From the NCBI GenBank assembly GCA_035048495.1, contig CM068553.1, forward strand, positions 27,738,978-27,802,977: 64,000 nt of DNA, in the 5' to 3' direction. A model generated the notes under the pieces. The model was not told the DNA's origin, did no database searches, and saw only the letters and a list, made by a program, of their open reading frames with translations. Below, piece after piece: positions 35,201 to 50,200 of the stretch. The position numbers were made by a program, and so were the translations under genes. Source of the DNA: Euptelea pleiosperma. Taxonomy: Eukaryota > Streptophyta > Magnoliopsida > Ranunculales > Eupteleaceae. Each line of letters opens with the position of its first letter. The first letter of the stretch is position 1.

Positions 35201-38200
35201 GTCTATCTTACTTGCTGCTTATCTCATCAATCGTATGCCCTCTCGGGTTCTCGGATTTCAGACTCCCCTATCTCTCCTGGTTCCTAACCGCCCGACTTTT
35301 GTTGTTCCTCCAAAGGTCTTTGGGTGTGTTTGTTATGTCTATATTCATCATTCTTCGAGGGACAAGTTAGATTCGCGGACCTTGAAGTGCATCTTCTTGG
35401 GGTACCCCTCTAATCAAAAAGGGTACAAATGTTATCACCCTACTACCCATCGTCGCTTCATCTCTATGGATGTCACCTTCGCTGAGTCCATCCACTTCTT
35501 TGGTGAGCAGACCTCTCTTCAGGGGGAGCATGATGTTGCAAAAGAGGGTGTCCCCAATCCTTTGCCTGTCTTTATTCCTATGCCAGAACCTCGGTCTAGT
35601 GACAATGACACTTTCACTACTGCAGCTGATGTGCGTGTATATGTCAGAACCAAGAAGAAAGGACAAGCCACTATCCCTGCGCCTACATCTGCAAGTCTCT
35701 CCTTGGATCCAGTTCCAAGTATTGCTTCTGTCCCTGCCTCAGTTCCTATTTCGGTTCTTGAACGACATGCATCTCCTACTTCTGATGATCATATAAGCAC
35801 TGATATTGACCTCCCTATTGCACTTCGAAAGGGTGTATGTACTTGTACGGAACACCCTATCTCACATTTTGTCTCGTCTCAATCTCTGTCTACGTCATAT
35901 CAGAATTTTGTCAATATTGCCTTCTCTATTTCTTTGCCTTCCAGTGTTGCAGACGCACTTAGTCACCCAAAGTGAAAAGAAACTATGATGGATGAAATGC
36001 AAGCTCTTGAGAAGAACAAAACATGGGAACTTATTCAACTACCCAGAGGAAAGAAACCTGTGGGGTGCAAATGGGTCTTTACAGTGAAGCATAAAGCTGA
36101 CGGGTCAATCGAACGATACAAAGCACGGCTCGTAGCCAAGGGATTCACTCAGACATATGGGATAGACTATCAGGAAACTTTTGCACCTGTAGCCAAGATG
36201 AACTCAGTCAGAATTCTTCTATCCTTAGTTGCCAACCTGTCCTGGCCATTGCATCAGCTAGATGTGAAGAATGCCTTTCTGCATGGAGATCTGACAGAAG
36301 ATGTGTACATGAAACTACCACTTGGGTTGACACTTGCTGAAAGTGACGACAAGGTGGGTAAGTTAAAGAAAGCCATGCCTGGGCTATAGCAGTCTCCAAG
36401 GGCATGGTTCGAGTGGTTTAGCAGTGCGATCAGACGAGTAGGTTACAAACAGAGTTAGGCCGATCACACGTTGTTTGTGAAGCACCAGCAGACTAGTACT
36501 ACGGCACTGATCGTCTATGTTGATGACATTGTCATCACTGGGAATGATCCTAAGAAGATAAAGTTGTTAAAGACCTTCTTGTCCTCGGAGTTTGAGACAA
36601 AGGATTTGGGGCCACTGAAATACTTCCTCAGAATTGAAGTTGCTCGATCTCAGAAAAGCATCTTCATCTCTCAATGGAAGTATGTATTGGACCTTCTAGA
36701 TGAGACTGGATATTTGGGAGCTCGACCAGCAGAGACTCTAATTGATCAGAACCATCAGCTGAATTCTAAAGAGGGTGACACCCTTGAGGATGTCGCTATG
36801 TTTCAGCGATTGGTTGGCAGGCTGATCTACTTGGCACACACTCATCCGGATATTGCTTACGCTGTTAATGTTATCAGTCAGTTTATGCATGCACCACAGT
36901 CATCACATCTTGAGGCAGCTCACCGAGTTCTTGGGTACCTCAAGGGCTCTCCAGGTCGTGGCATACTATTCGAGCGACATGGACACTTTAGAGTGGAAGC
37001 ATATTCTGATGTAGATTAGGCAAGTTCAGTTACTGATCATCGATCTACGTCAGGATATTGTACCCTTATTGGAGGAAACCTTGTCTCTTGGCGAAGCAAG
37101 AAGCAGCCAGTTGTAGCTCAATCTAGTGCAGAGGTAGAGTTTCGCTCTATGGCACATGGTGTGTGTGAACTCCTTTGGTTGAGGACCATACTTGAGGAAC
37201 TGGGACTCCAGGTGACAGAGCCGATGAACATTTACTATGACAACAAGGCTGCCATCAGCATTGCTCACAACCCAGTCCAGCATGATAGGACCAAACATAT
37301 TGAAGTTGATCGTCACTTCATCAAAGAGAAACTTCAACAAGGATTGATTTGTACTCCATATGTGAGAACACAGGAACAGGTTGCCAGCATACTCACAAAG
37401 GGGGCAAACAAGTCTATTTTTCATACCTTGATTGGCAAGCTGGGCATGATAGATATCTTCGCACCAGCTTGAGGGGGAGTGTTGGAGTTTATGTAATATA
37501 CCCACGTGGGTGTCTCAAGTGGGCTGTGTCCCACTTCCCACGTGGTGCTCTTTTTGGGTTTTCACTATTCACGTGAATAGTGCCGCGTGAATAGTGTTAC
37601 TCTTTTGTAGGGTTTATACCCACAATTCATTCTCTACTCTTCCCACAACCTCTTCTTCTTCTCTACCTTCACCTTCTTCCGCCTACATTAATATTTCTCT
37701 TCTTCTCTCTAATCTTTTCTACACTGATCACAACCTAAATTGCAACACTATCCACTTCTGGAAATCCAGTTTGTTTATTGTCTTTCTAACAACAACGTTA
37801 CTTTTATAATTGGTTCAAAAAAAGAAGAAGACAGCTTTCCAAAACCATATAGAAAATCCAAACCAGCCAAACCAAAAGCTCAAGTAAATTCTAAACCTCG
37901 GTAATTGCCAAGTTGAGCAATAAAAGATTAAAAGAATTAACAAGACCATTTCAGACTTAATTTGAGATGCGCGATCCTATGGTTAGTGTTAGTGACGTGC
38001 CACTCAATGCATGTAAAAGATGGATGTAGAAATAGATTTGAGAAAAAAATGTAGTTAGAAAAGAATTTTTTTACTCACAGCATCTGGTTCCATTTCTGAA
38101 GGTGAGAGCAACCTATCGAAACAGTGACCAGAAATTGTACAAACCAAAATCCCACTGGACGCATCTAAAACAACTTCCCTGCATGTATCGTCGCATACTG

Positions 38201-41200
38201 CAGAAAAATCATACACCAATCGTGAAATAGAACATGTAAGCCCTAATTTGATGTACAAACAAAAAATAAATAAATACATAAATAAATGCCAAGGGGGTCC
38301 TAGTTTAATAATCTTATGGTGGTCAGTGTTTCCTACCGTGAACACGTCCAGTCTTCTCACATAGAAAAACATCTCCAATTTGGTAATAAGAACATGTGTC
38401 TCCAGAGCAAGCATGGTCAATGACCACCTCATCAGTCAAGCCTCTGCTGCTTTTCCACATGGACACTTGATCAGCCACTGTTCTATCGAGAATTATCCGG
38501 TCATCGTTTACCTTCACATGTACAAACAACGATTAAGGATGGCTCTCCAGAATGTAATACAGGAGAAGGAGAAGACAAAAAAAAGACATCCTGATTGCTT
38601 CTGTCAGAAATTTGCACAAACGGGGAATAGGACCCACTGTTCAATGACCACTACCTAGGATATCCTTGAGCCAAATGGAACCTCATGGTATGATCCTAAT
38701 TCATAACCATCCAATCTATCACATTGACCATCAGGAAAAAAATTAACAGTTTCTAGAAAATCTTTAGCAGAAATGGTTAGGATCATTTGACAGAGTCATC
38801 TTTTGACATTAAGTTCTCCTTGGCGGGGCCAGTTGAAGGTTGGTCCAAGCCCAAGATGAGAGCCAAGTTTAGAACAGATGCATGGAGCACGGCTTTGTCC
38901 CACCCTTCCACACTTATGTGTATATTTATCATGTTATATACATAGGAAGCAGTAGATTTCCAAGTAACATGGTGACGGAATTTATTTTACTTGTGAAGGA
39001 AGAGGTGCTTGGCTTCTCCTTGCTGCCTGCATTTGGATATAATACTCTTTGAACTCAGAGGTGGTGTTCCTAACAAATTCAATCATGTCCTCTTCATCAC
39101 GCTGCAAGAAAAACTATTGCTTAGTAAAAAGGTAAATTAGGTAACATACTGAATTTAGCCATCACCAATTTAAATGACAAATGCATCAGCCAAAATAAAA
39201 CATCCCACGAGGAAGGTGCCAAATAAGTGACTGGTTCTTGTAGAGTACCAAGTGAATTCAGTTTGGAACCTCTCATGAACGTGGTTGAAATCCAAACAAA
39301 TTATTTTTATAATTAATACCTGGATATAGAGCTTTTTCCAGGCAGATTCACGTAACTTCTTAGTAGGAGATGATAGACCCCACCGCATACAATACCTGCA
39401 TAAATTTACAACTTATCATAAATAAATCTTTGCATATGTATATATAAGAAATTTCTTAACATGCAAGAGTAGGGCCGCCATGTGGGAATTTTAACCATTT
39501 TGCCAGACCATGGTTTAGGCGTCATTTCTCATTTGGTAGGTAAGCTAGGATGGAACCCACAATCCTAAAGGTTGTGGCAAACAGCACCAGTTGTTCATGT
39601 TTTAGTTGAACCCAGATCAGCGCAAATGAATCCAGGCATCTAGGGCCCAACCTTAAACCCTTATCGAATTATGAATGCCCGTACCACATACACATAAGAT
39701 ATGTATAAAAAAATGCATCCAAATAGACCAAGGTTTAAAATCTCAGTCAGGTGATAAACTGAGACAAACCTCAAGACAGAACGAAACATTCCTAAAATAT
39801 TGGAAAATTGGCGAGACAAACTGAATCAAGCTTGAAATAATGAATTTAATGTACAAATAAGCTTATAAAAAGATGTTTAAAGCAATTAAATGACCCCTCC
39901 AATCAGTTCTATTAAAAAAAATACATTTTTTTCTCACTAATACACACCAATACCTACTGATATACACAGATACTTTATACTGAAAATAGCATGTTCGACA
40001 TAGAACCTATATCAACTAAAATACTCGTCTATACTAAATTAAGGTTGAAACTTTAAATGTAATTTTACCTTTGTTTAATTCTAATTTAAATTTTTTATAT
40101 TAAATAAGTTGGTTAAAATTTAGTTATTTAAATCAAATCTAGCCTACATCACCCATAATTTAGATTTACAATTAAACATCTACGAATCACCCATTAGGTT
40201 CATTAAGAGATTGTTCGACCATTCAAGGGTTTATGGGCCCGTGTTTTTAACAAATCATAATTTATCTCGTGGTTCAAATTATTCAACCAAGATCAGTCAA
40301 AGTGATCTCTTATTAGGCCCCACTGATTGAAAAGTTCAAGTTCATAAGTATAAGCACTATTATGTAATATAAATTAGGTACCATCATAAATGTGGTAATA
40401 TTGAGACTACCATGCTTTCAGTAGTATAGGCCTCTACGGTTCTACCAAACATGGGGAGAGTAGTCTTATCAATCTAAAATGTCCAACTTGTGGCTCCCAT
40501 CTAGAGTTAGGCCAAAAGTTAGCCACATCAGACGATTTTAACCATCCAACCAATTGGTTGTTTTTGGCTAGAAAAACAAGCTCTTAAAAAGGTCAATCTA
40601 TTGGATGGTTAAAATCATTTGATCGAGTTGATTTTCAGCCTAAGAAGTCCCCCCACTTAGGGTCCAGAGATTAGATAGTCCAAGTTAATAAAATGTACCA
40701 TTTATATAATATAGACTAGGTATGGTAGTACTAGAACTACCTAATTTTTCTTTTTTGTATATTATGAGGACACATGGGTAGTCTTTGTACTACTATTTTT
40801 TGATGGTATGGTCCTCTACCATACAAAAGTTACATATTCCTCTCCCAATATATCCATTTTGCAGGCCCCCCCTAGTAGATTTGTTAGACCAAAAATTAAC
40901 CCAATCAGATGAAGTAACAACCCAAAGGTTATAATAACACTTTTTGGCAGACAGAAATACAAAGCACCGAAAGCAGTAACTAAGAAAATAGAAAGAAAAT
41001 AATATTTTCTCCATATCACAATTTTTCTGAATGTTTCGTATTGTAGACAATTTGAAACATTCAAAATTTCAGTATTTTCCCACTGTTTCATTGACAAACC
41101 AAATTTTGAGCCCTCATATAGACTCATATATGCAAATACAGAAAATCCCAAAGATAACATTGACAAATTGTGCACTTGAGATTCATAGAATGGATAACAA

Positions 41201-41225
41201 TTTACCAATTACCACTAAATAAAAG

Positions 41226-41296
<71 letters not shown>

Positions 41297-44200
41297 AAAC
41301 TTACCCCCAAATAGTTAAAAAGTAATACAAATGTGTCACCTAAGGAATCAACAAATAAGTACCTAGCTCTGATTTTTTAATCTTCCAAATGCAATAAAGC
41401 CACACATTTGATATGACTTAGTGTTGATTGAGAAACTTTTCAGTATTCCTTACACATCGCCCAAGGACAAAACCTTAGGACCCACATGAAGCGACTATAT
41501 AGAAAATGGCAAAATGGACTTCTTAGAGGGAAACACAAGCATTCGCACAAAACTTACTACAAAAAACTCACATAAAAACCATATTTAAAATTTAAAAATT
41601 TTAGTAAAGAAAAAGCACATATAATCTATTATCTATACTAAAGTAGAGCCGTATGGCCTGTGTTTCTATCACCTCCATGTGGCTTACTCCCTTCTCTTTT
41701 TTACTTCCATATCAGCAATTTTGCCACGTCATTATTTTTCCATTCTCTCTACTCTCTCTGCACGTCTCATGTGACTTCTTCCCTTGATTAGAAATATATT
41801 CCTTTCCTTAAAATAAAATAACAAGGTTTAGTAATTAGAATTTTTTTGTTATTGACAACTAACTTTAGAAAGTTTAGTGCAAGCTAACTACGTATGTATG
41901 TAGCAAAATATATTTTGCTCGTCATTTAATAGGAAAGTTCTCTCCACCCCACCCAATTAGAAAAGAAACTCTTCATTAGACAAGTTCCCTAAAGAGGGTT
42001 TCCAACAACAATGTTTCCCAAATACAATGAAATTTACTAATTTCAAAGTGTTCAAAGTTTATTATAATAAAATTTGTAATAATACATTATTTATATCTTT
42101 TTATTGACCTATGAAATAAGGAAACTGTTAAGAGTTAAGAAAATATACAATAGCACAATAGGAAATGAGAAATCAGCGGCATAGAAGTATCCATGCAGTC
42201 TATGGTACTAGTATCGATATCGACACAATACAATACGGGTAGGACAGTCGTACTAAAGTATCCAGGTATCATATGTTATTTCTTACTAATTTGTATAGTT
42301 CATCTCCTGCCTTGAAGAAGATTATGGCTCACAAAAGTCCATGCCATTGTAACAAGAAAATGCTTCGTTTTTTTTGGTAATAGTAACTAGAAGCCAGTAG
42401 TAACAAATGACAATAACAACAGTGCTATCTAGACCAAAGGAGCCTCTCTCCTAAGCAAGCAGCCAATAAAAACTCTTACGCAGGGCTTCCCAAAGATCAT
42501 ATCGAATATATGGGAATTCATGAACAAGTTTTTCAGGCGAAGAGAAAAAGAGCTCCCTTGCGAAATCCACCGTAGAATAAAGGAGATGAAGATGATGGTC
42601 TATCACGGGCCATGGATTAAGATCTTTTATTCCCCAGGTGAGAACAACAAGGTCTACAACTAACAAACCTGTGCGAAGGTGAGTATCTTAAAGAAGGTAT
42701 GCACTACTTTGCATGTTTTGGTCTCTCTTGAAAGAGTGAAGACTCTTACCAAACATAAATACATAAAGAAGTCGTCTTTGAAGTCATAACAATTAGGTTC
42801 TAATTCTCTTTCTGTACTTTTCTGACGGATAAGGGTTTGTTACCAATTGGACTGTCACAAACCATTAAATTTGAGTGTACTTCATCTTACTTTCATTCAT
42901 GAGCAAGTTTTGAGTGTACTTCATCTTGCTTTCATTCATAAGCAAGTTGGGTCGAGCACACGTCAATCTCATAGATCTCCAAATCGAGGAAATTGAACTA
43001 AAGATTCCTTTCACCATACAACCATTAATTGTGTCACTGTTTTGTTTTATAAAAAATTTAAACCTTTTAAACATTTTTATAAACGTGAGCATGCTACAGC
43101 CACAAATCCTATTAGCACAGAAATAATACCAAGTCCGAGAAGATTTATGCTCATGGATCCTGTTTTATTACTCAAATATTACTTTTTTCTATTATTTTTT
43201 TCTAGATTTTCTTTGAAAGTCAAAATGTAAGTATTGATTTTGAATTCGGAAATTTACCCACCCAAGTTTGATGTTGGCGGTCTGGGAAAGAAGTGGTTTT
43301 GACATTGCTTTTACTGCATCAAACCGACTGTTGTATGACCAAAATAATATTTTCTCTTAAATGACCAAAAATTACCCTTGTTATCAGATACGTAGAAATA
43401 CGTATTTATCTTGTATAGGGATAGTTCTGTAAATACCTCTTATGAGTGGTATACTTGTCTTTTTTATGTAACCCTTTTGCATAAATAAAATTTATGGGGT
43501 AATTGTGAATTAATCACAAGATATCCAATTCCTTCATCTAATTCTCTCTCTTCTTTCTCTTCATATACCCTAACTACTAATCCTAATCTCATCTAAGGAA
43601 TTCAACTTGGTATCAGAGCCTCACCGAAGGATTGTTGTCTACAAAAGGCACCGGGAGTTTTTTCTGTACCTGTTGTCGTCATGATGACGTCACTAGACTG
43701 TACAGATGACGTCAGCACCTGTACGGTCAGTTTGTTCTGAGCTTGTCACTCCTGGTAGATCTTGATCCCCTGGAATTAATAGTGATTTTTGCCGGATTTT
43801 TTGAGCACATCTACATAGTTTTTTTGCTGACTTTTCTTCCAGCAATTTTCGGGACATGTTTTTTCGTTTTGTTGGATTTCGGCTCATTGAACAGGGTTTT
43901 TACCTTAATTTCTTGCTTGGATCTGGTTTGTTTTTTTATTAGAAACCCATTGCACCCATTCTTGCTCCATTCCATGGAGTATTGAAGGTTTTGGGTCGAA
44001 AAAACCCCTCCTTTGTTACCGTCGGTAACGTCTATTACCTTTTTGGACTGTCGATTGGGTCTAAAACTTCCCCAATCTGTTTCCAAACCTCCTCTAATAC
44101 TTCTTAAAAGCTCTAATAGCTTTTCTACAATGGTATGCTGGCCTGTGGCAGTTGTTTTGCCCCTATATCTAGCCTTTCGTCTTAATCCAGCCTCATACAC

Positions 44201-47200
44201 CATTTTTTATGTTCGTATGGGTGTTCTTGATTATTTTGGGAGAATTTTTTGGGTCCTAAATGGCTATTAGGATCTATTTGGATGATTTCTTGACCTTCGA
44301 TGTTGTTTTTTAGTCCTCTCTGGATCTAAAACTGATCTTTCGCCCGTATTACTAGTTGTTCTTGGCCATAGTTCTTCATGGCAGATCCTCCATCTCCCAT
44401 GGTTACTCCACCTTCCTTGGTTTCTCCATCCGGGTCAGCGTGAGCACAGAAATTCCCTCCAGTGGAGTTGGAGGCCCTATAGTGCAGCACTTAGCCTATG
44501 AGAACCCAAGTTTGCAGATCACCTCAATGAAGTTAGATGGCAAGAACTACTTACGTTGGGCTCAAGCTGCACGGTTGTTCATTGGGGGCCGTTGGAAACT
44601 TGGCCACACTACAGGAGATACGGTTGAGCCTCCCAGATCTGATCCATCTTATCGACAGTGGCAGGCAAATAATCTTACTGTCATGTCATGGCTCTTCAAC
44701 TCTATGGAGCCTGATATCAGTAAGAGTTTTTTATTCATGCGCACAGCGCAAGAGATTTGGGAGATCACTGAGAAGACCTATTCGCAATAGCAAAACGATG
44801 GACGAACATTTCTGCTGCGACAAACTATCTCCCACTTCCGGCAAGGGGAGAAGTCTCTTTCTCAGTACTATACTACTCTTCATACCTTGTGGCAGAAGCT
44901 TGATCATTATTACTCCTATCAGCCTATCAATCCCATAGAGATTGCACCCTTTCATCGATATATAGAGAAGGGTCGGATCTTTGATTTTCTTACTAGCCTC
45001 AATCTTCTTATGAGTTGGCTCGTGTTCAGATCTTGAGTAGCAGGGTGGATCTTCCCTCTCTCAATGAGGTGTACGCCTATCTTTAGAGTGAAGAGAGTAG
45101 GCGGATCTCTCTTCAGAGTGAGTATTTTCTTCCAGAGCGATAAGCGATAGTCGCCTCTCCTGCTTATCAGCCTCAGCAGTCGCAACAGCCTCAGAGAGGC
45201 TCCTCTTATCTGACTCATGTCTCAGCTCCATAATATGCTCCTACTGGACCTTCTTCTGGGAAGTCATTGACTAGAGAGAAGCCCAAGTGCGATTTCTGTG
45301 GCAAGTTAGGGCATGTGCGTGCCAAATGTTGGAAGTTACATGGTCACCCTAGCCAGCCAGGGTCTTCTGGTGCTCATACTGCCAGTGTGGATACTTCGGG
45401 GTTAGCTCCTCCTGGACAGTCTCTGACTATCTCTCCGACTGGTGGTATCTCAGCCACAGAGCTTGCAGGCCTTCGACGATTGTTTCAGTAGCTAGATGGT
45501 CCTTCTGCCACATCGTCCACCTCCTTTGCCCAATCAGGTAACCCCAGACCTGCTCATCATATGTCTCTTCCATCGTACAGTCCCATTTAGATCATTGATT
45601 CTGGGGTTTCAGAACACATGACGGGCATGTCTTCCTTATTTTCCAGTTATACTATTTGTTCTGGCTGTGATAAGGTGAAGACAGCTGATAGCACCTTATC
45701 TTCTGTCTGGGAAAGGGAATATCCTTCCATCTCCCCAATTGCTTCTTTCATCTGTTTTGCATGTTCCCAGATTTACTTCTAACCCACTTTCTGTTAGTGC
45801 TTTGACTAAAACCCTAAACTGCAGTCACTTTTTCCCCTACTTCTTGTGTCTTTCAAGACCTAGAAACGAGAAGGACGATTGGCACTGGACATGAAGCTAA
45901 TGGCCTCTACCTTCTGGATGGACACCTTCCTAAGCCCACAACACTACAATCTCCTGCTAGTAGTAATAGTAGTAGGATAAATGTTGTTTTGAACTGGCAT
46001 GCTCGTTTGGGGCATGTCTCTTTTCAGTATTTGAAACTTTTATTTCTACGCTTGTTTACTTCTGTTTCTTTTTCTGCTTTACACTGTGAAACACGTGAGC
46101 TCTCCAAGCATTGTAGATCAAATTATTCCTCCAGAGGTAATAGAAGTTCTACTTGCTTTGACATTGTGCATTCTAATGTATGGGGTCCTTCCCCAACTAC
46201 TTCTATCTTTGGCTTCCGCTACTTCATTTCCTTTGTTGATGATCATACTAGGTGTATATGGGTTTATCTCATGAAAACCAAGGATGAAGCTCATTCCATC
46301 TTTCAAGGTTTTCATAAGATGATCCAAACCCAGTATGGTATCTCCATCAAGGTTCTTCGTACTGACGAGGGTGGAGAATATATGTTTGGGGGACTTCAAC
46401 ACTACCTTCTTGACCATGGGATTTGTCATCAAAATTCTTGTAGCTACACCCCTCAACAGAATGGTGCAGCTGAGAGAAAAATGCGACATTTAACTGAGAT
46501 AGCGAGATCTCTTTTGATTGGCTCTCATGTCCCCAAGACCTATTGGTCAGATGCTGTGTTGATGGCTGCCTACTTGAGTAACAGAATACCCTCTCGTGTT
46601 CTCAATTTTAAATCTCTTCTTCAAGTTCTTTCTCCTGATTCTCCTCTTTTCTCTGTTCCTCCTCGCATCTTTGGGTGTGTATGTTATGTACCTATCCTTG
46701 GTCCTCATCGCACCAAACTAGATCCCAAAGCACTCAAGTGCGTCTTCCTCGGTTACTCCTCTACCCATAAACGGTACAAGTGTTACCATCCATCCTCCGG
46801 GAAGAAGTTTGCATGCATTTATGTCACCTTCCGTAAGGAGCTTTCTTTTTTCTCTCCCACCTCTCTTCAGGGGGAGAGTAGTCATGAAGAGAGGTGGAAT
46901 GTTCATCTTCCTGCTATATCCCTATCTCCTCCTCTAGAGTTTGAGAGGCCTCCACCCGCTCATACTACTAGTGTGATTGATAGTGCTCCTAGAGCTCAGA
47001 AGGAGCTCAAAGTCTATAGCAGAAGGGCGACAGTCACAGCTGATCTAGGACCAGTGGTTCATTCCTCGGATCTAGGTAAGACTCAATTTCTCCTTATACT
47101 TGTCATTCCCTTGTCTACTGATGATTCTGATCTTCCTCTTGCGATTAGAAAATGCATCAGAAGTTGTACTCAACATTCTTTGAACAACTTCGTTTCCTAC

Positions 47201-50200
47201 GATGCCTTGTCAACTTCATACAGAGCCTTTATCACATCAGTTTCCACCATTCCCACTCCCTCTTCCGTGGCAGAAGGGTTAGCACACCCTAGATGGAAAG
47301 CTGCTATGGTTGAAGAAATGAAAACGCTGGATAAGAACAAAACTTAGGAGCTTGTTGACTTGCCAAGAGGCAAGAAGCCGGTTGGATGCAGGTGGGTGTT
47401 CACAGTGAAGTACAAGGCCAATGGGTCAGTAGAGAAGTACAAGGCTAAACTGGTTGCCAAAGGGTACACTCAGACCTACAGGACTGACTATATGGAGACC
47501 TTTGCACCTGTGGCAAAGATGAACTCCATCAAGGTTTTGTTGTCTGTAGCAGCAAACCAAGCATGGCCTTTGCATCAACTGGATGTGAAGAATGTGTTCC
47601 TTCATGGTGATCTGCATGAAGAGGTCTATATGGTACCTCCTCCAGGGTTCACTCCCCCAGGGGACAGCAGCAAGGTGTGTCGTCTAAGGAAAGCCCTCTA
47701 TGGGCTTAAGCAATCCCCCAGAGTTAGGTTTGAGAGGTTCACTCTAGCAGTGAAGAAGCTGGGATATACTCAGAGCCAAGCCGATCACACCCTATTTGTG
47801 AAACACCTAGGGAAGAGCACTACGGCCCTCATCATCTATGTTGACGATATCATTCTGACAGGGAATGATGCAAAGGAGGTGATCAAGCTAAAAGATCATC
47901 TAGCAGGCGAGTTTGAGACTAAAGATCTTGGACTCCTCAAGTACTTTCTTGGTATAGAAGTTGCAAGATCCAGCCAAGGGATCTTCATCTCACAAAGGAA
48001 GTATGTCATAAATCTATTAAAGGACTCTGACAAGCTGGGAGCTAAGCCAGTGGAGACCCCCATAGAGCAAAATCACCAGCTGGCCAACTCGAGTAGTATA
48101 CCTTTACAGGATGTGGGGAGCTTTCAGAGATTGGTTGGAAGGTTGATCTACCTCTCCTTGACTCGTCCGGACATTGCCTATGCAGTCAGTGTTATCAGTC
48201 AGTACATGCATTCTCCTAGGGAGATTCACTTAAGGCATCTCATAGGATATTGAGATACCTCAAGTCTGCTCCTGGCCGAGGCCTCCTTTTTCAGAAGAAT
48301 GGCCACATGAGAGTAGAGTCATATACTGATGCAGACTGGGCTGGTGCCAAGGATGACAGGAGATCTACCTCAGGTTATTGAACCTTTGTGGGAGGCAATC
48401 TAATTACCTGGAGGAGCAAGAAGCAACCAGTAGTTACCAAATCCAGTGTAAAGGCAGAATTTAGAGCAATGGCCCATGGCTTGTGTGAGATACTCTGGCT
48501 GAAGATGTTGATGGCTGAACTTGGCTTTCCAGTCTTGGGACCCATGAACTTGTACTGTGACAACAAGGCGGCTATCAGCATTGCTCACAATCTGGTGCAA
48601 CATGATCGGGCCAAGCACATTGAAGTGGATCGCCACTTCATTCGGGAGAAGATTGTATCTGGGGAGGTTTGTACCCCATTCGTGAAAACAGATGAGCAAG
48701 TAGTAGATGTCTTCACCAAAGGAGTTCCCGGTTGACAACTTCATAGATGTTTACGCAAGTTGGGCCTAAAAGATATCTATGCGCCAACTTGAGGGGGAGT
48801 GTTATCAGATACGTATTTATCTTGTATAGGGGTGATTCTGTAAATACCTCTTATGAGAGGTATACTTGTCCTTTTTATATAACCCTTTTGCATAAATAAA
48901 ATTTATGGAGTCATTGTGAATTAATCACAAGACATCCAATTCCTCCATCTAATTCTCTCTCTTCTCTCTCTTCATATTGGAAACCCTAACTACTAATCCT
49001 AATCTCATCTAAGGAATTCAACTACCCTCAACTAATTGATCCCACCAAAAAAGATACCCAAGTCCAAAAGTTGACTAGATTGGATGATCATATATGGGAC
49101 TATTTTAGATGGTTAAAACTTCATGGCATGTCACAAAGTGTAGGGAAAGGTGATAAATATATTGACACAATATTCTTGAGAGGTATGATTTTAAGAATTT
49201 TCTTCAATACTTTTCTAAATATCTATTGAAGACTTAAATTTGATTTGATACATTCTTTGTAAAATTTTGTTACTGAATCTATGGTAGGATAAGAGACAGA
49301 CGAAATTATTCCAGAATTCTCTATTTTACTCCACCATTTGCTGGCTTTAAGTAAATCTTTATTTTAGTGCATCATCAGGCGGCTGTGAGTTCTCTGTTAC
49401 TTGTCTTCCATTACATAGGCACTTTGGAACTTCGTTTTTCTTTTGAAAGGTAACCATCAATTCAAGTTTGTCTAGGTATGCCCTTCAAAAGTCGTCCAAC
49501 AAGGGTATTTGCAGGTTGGGAGTTTAGATCAATCTTTATTTTATATAAAGCAGATCGAGTTTTTCTTCGGATGAATACTTTTGGGTTCCTTGATTCTATT
49601 TGTTATTTTTTCTCCTTTGGATCTCTTGAAGTGAGTGATGCGTTTTTTAGTCAATTGGGTGTTTTAAATTTATTACCCCAAACTCAAAGGGTCGTGATGT
49701 AACAGGGTATACCTGAGATCTTTTCATTTGCGGAAGCGGCAGTTTTGGTAGTCACTGCTGCCATCTGGGCCCACTGACCGCATGGATGTTTAGCCCACCC
49801 CTTAATAGACATTCATACCAAAAATCAGCTTGTTTAATGATTTTTAGCCGTTGGTTTTAGTACTCAAAAAATGGTTGTATTCAACGGCTATAAGAATGCC
49901 TTAAAAAGTGCTCAAAAGTGTTAAAATCTAATGGTTATAGATTACCAATCAGGGTATTTTTGGTCTGTATATCCACCAAGAGGGTGGGATAAACATCCAT
50001 GCCGTCAGTGGGCCCAAATGACAGTGGTGAGTAACAAAAATCGTGCTTCCGCATTTGAAATAGTTTCAGGCATACTTTGTTACATCTTTTTTCAACTCAA
50101 ATATTGCATTTTTCTCTCCTCTTTTTTGTAGATTAACTCTCTCAATTCTTTTTCATCTTTGTTTTTATTTTATTCAAATTCAAATTGTTGTTTTTGTGAA

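Larger units (their letters stand above)
32059..37747 (+). mobile_element. Full-length Ty1/copia retrotransposon 1 (5689 bp)
   Basis: The 5' LTR is 32059-32362 (304 bp, TGTTGGAG...ACAACA). A primer site TGGTATCAGAGCATGG follows directly at 32363. The purine tract is GAGGGGGAG at 37471-37479 and the 3' LTR is 37480-37747 (268 bp). Flanks CTATT and CTATC are a nearly matching 5-bp target duplication. The order gag, protease, integrase, RT, RNase H is that of copia. The 3' LTR lacks 36 bp present in the 5' LTR (the AT-repeat stretch near 32200-32240) and differs by scattered substitutions. Coding is interrupted in several places, so it is inactive. It inserted in intron 7 of the F-box gene, opposite to the gene. 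Confidence 0.95.
43379..49023 (+). mobile_element. Full-length Ty1/copia retrotransposon 2 (5645 bp)
   Basis: The 5' LTR is 43379-43607 (229 bp), with primer site TGGTATCAGAGCC adjacent at 43608. The purine tract is GAGGGGGAG at 48791-48799 and the 3' LTR is 48800-49023 (224 bp). A perfect 5-bp target duplication ACCCT occurs at 43374-43378 and 49024-49028. With this duplication the LTRs run TGTTATCAG...TTCAACT, so they end in CT rather than CA. The internal order is gag, protease, integrase, RT, RNase H, related to but distinct from copia 1. Nested in the Helitron. Confidence 0.95.

Noticed and set aside
42190..42212. Alternative Helitron 3' end (short hairpin and CTAG)
   Set aside because: The stem has only four pairs and the motif does not resemble the other Helitron end; the 50382-50405 structure fits better, though it is not proven.
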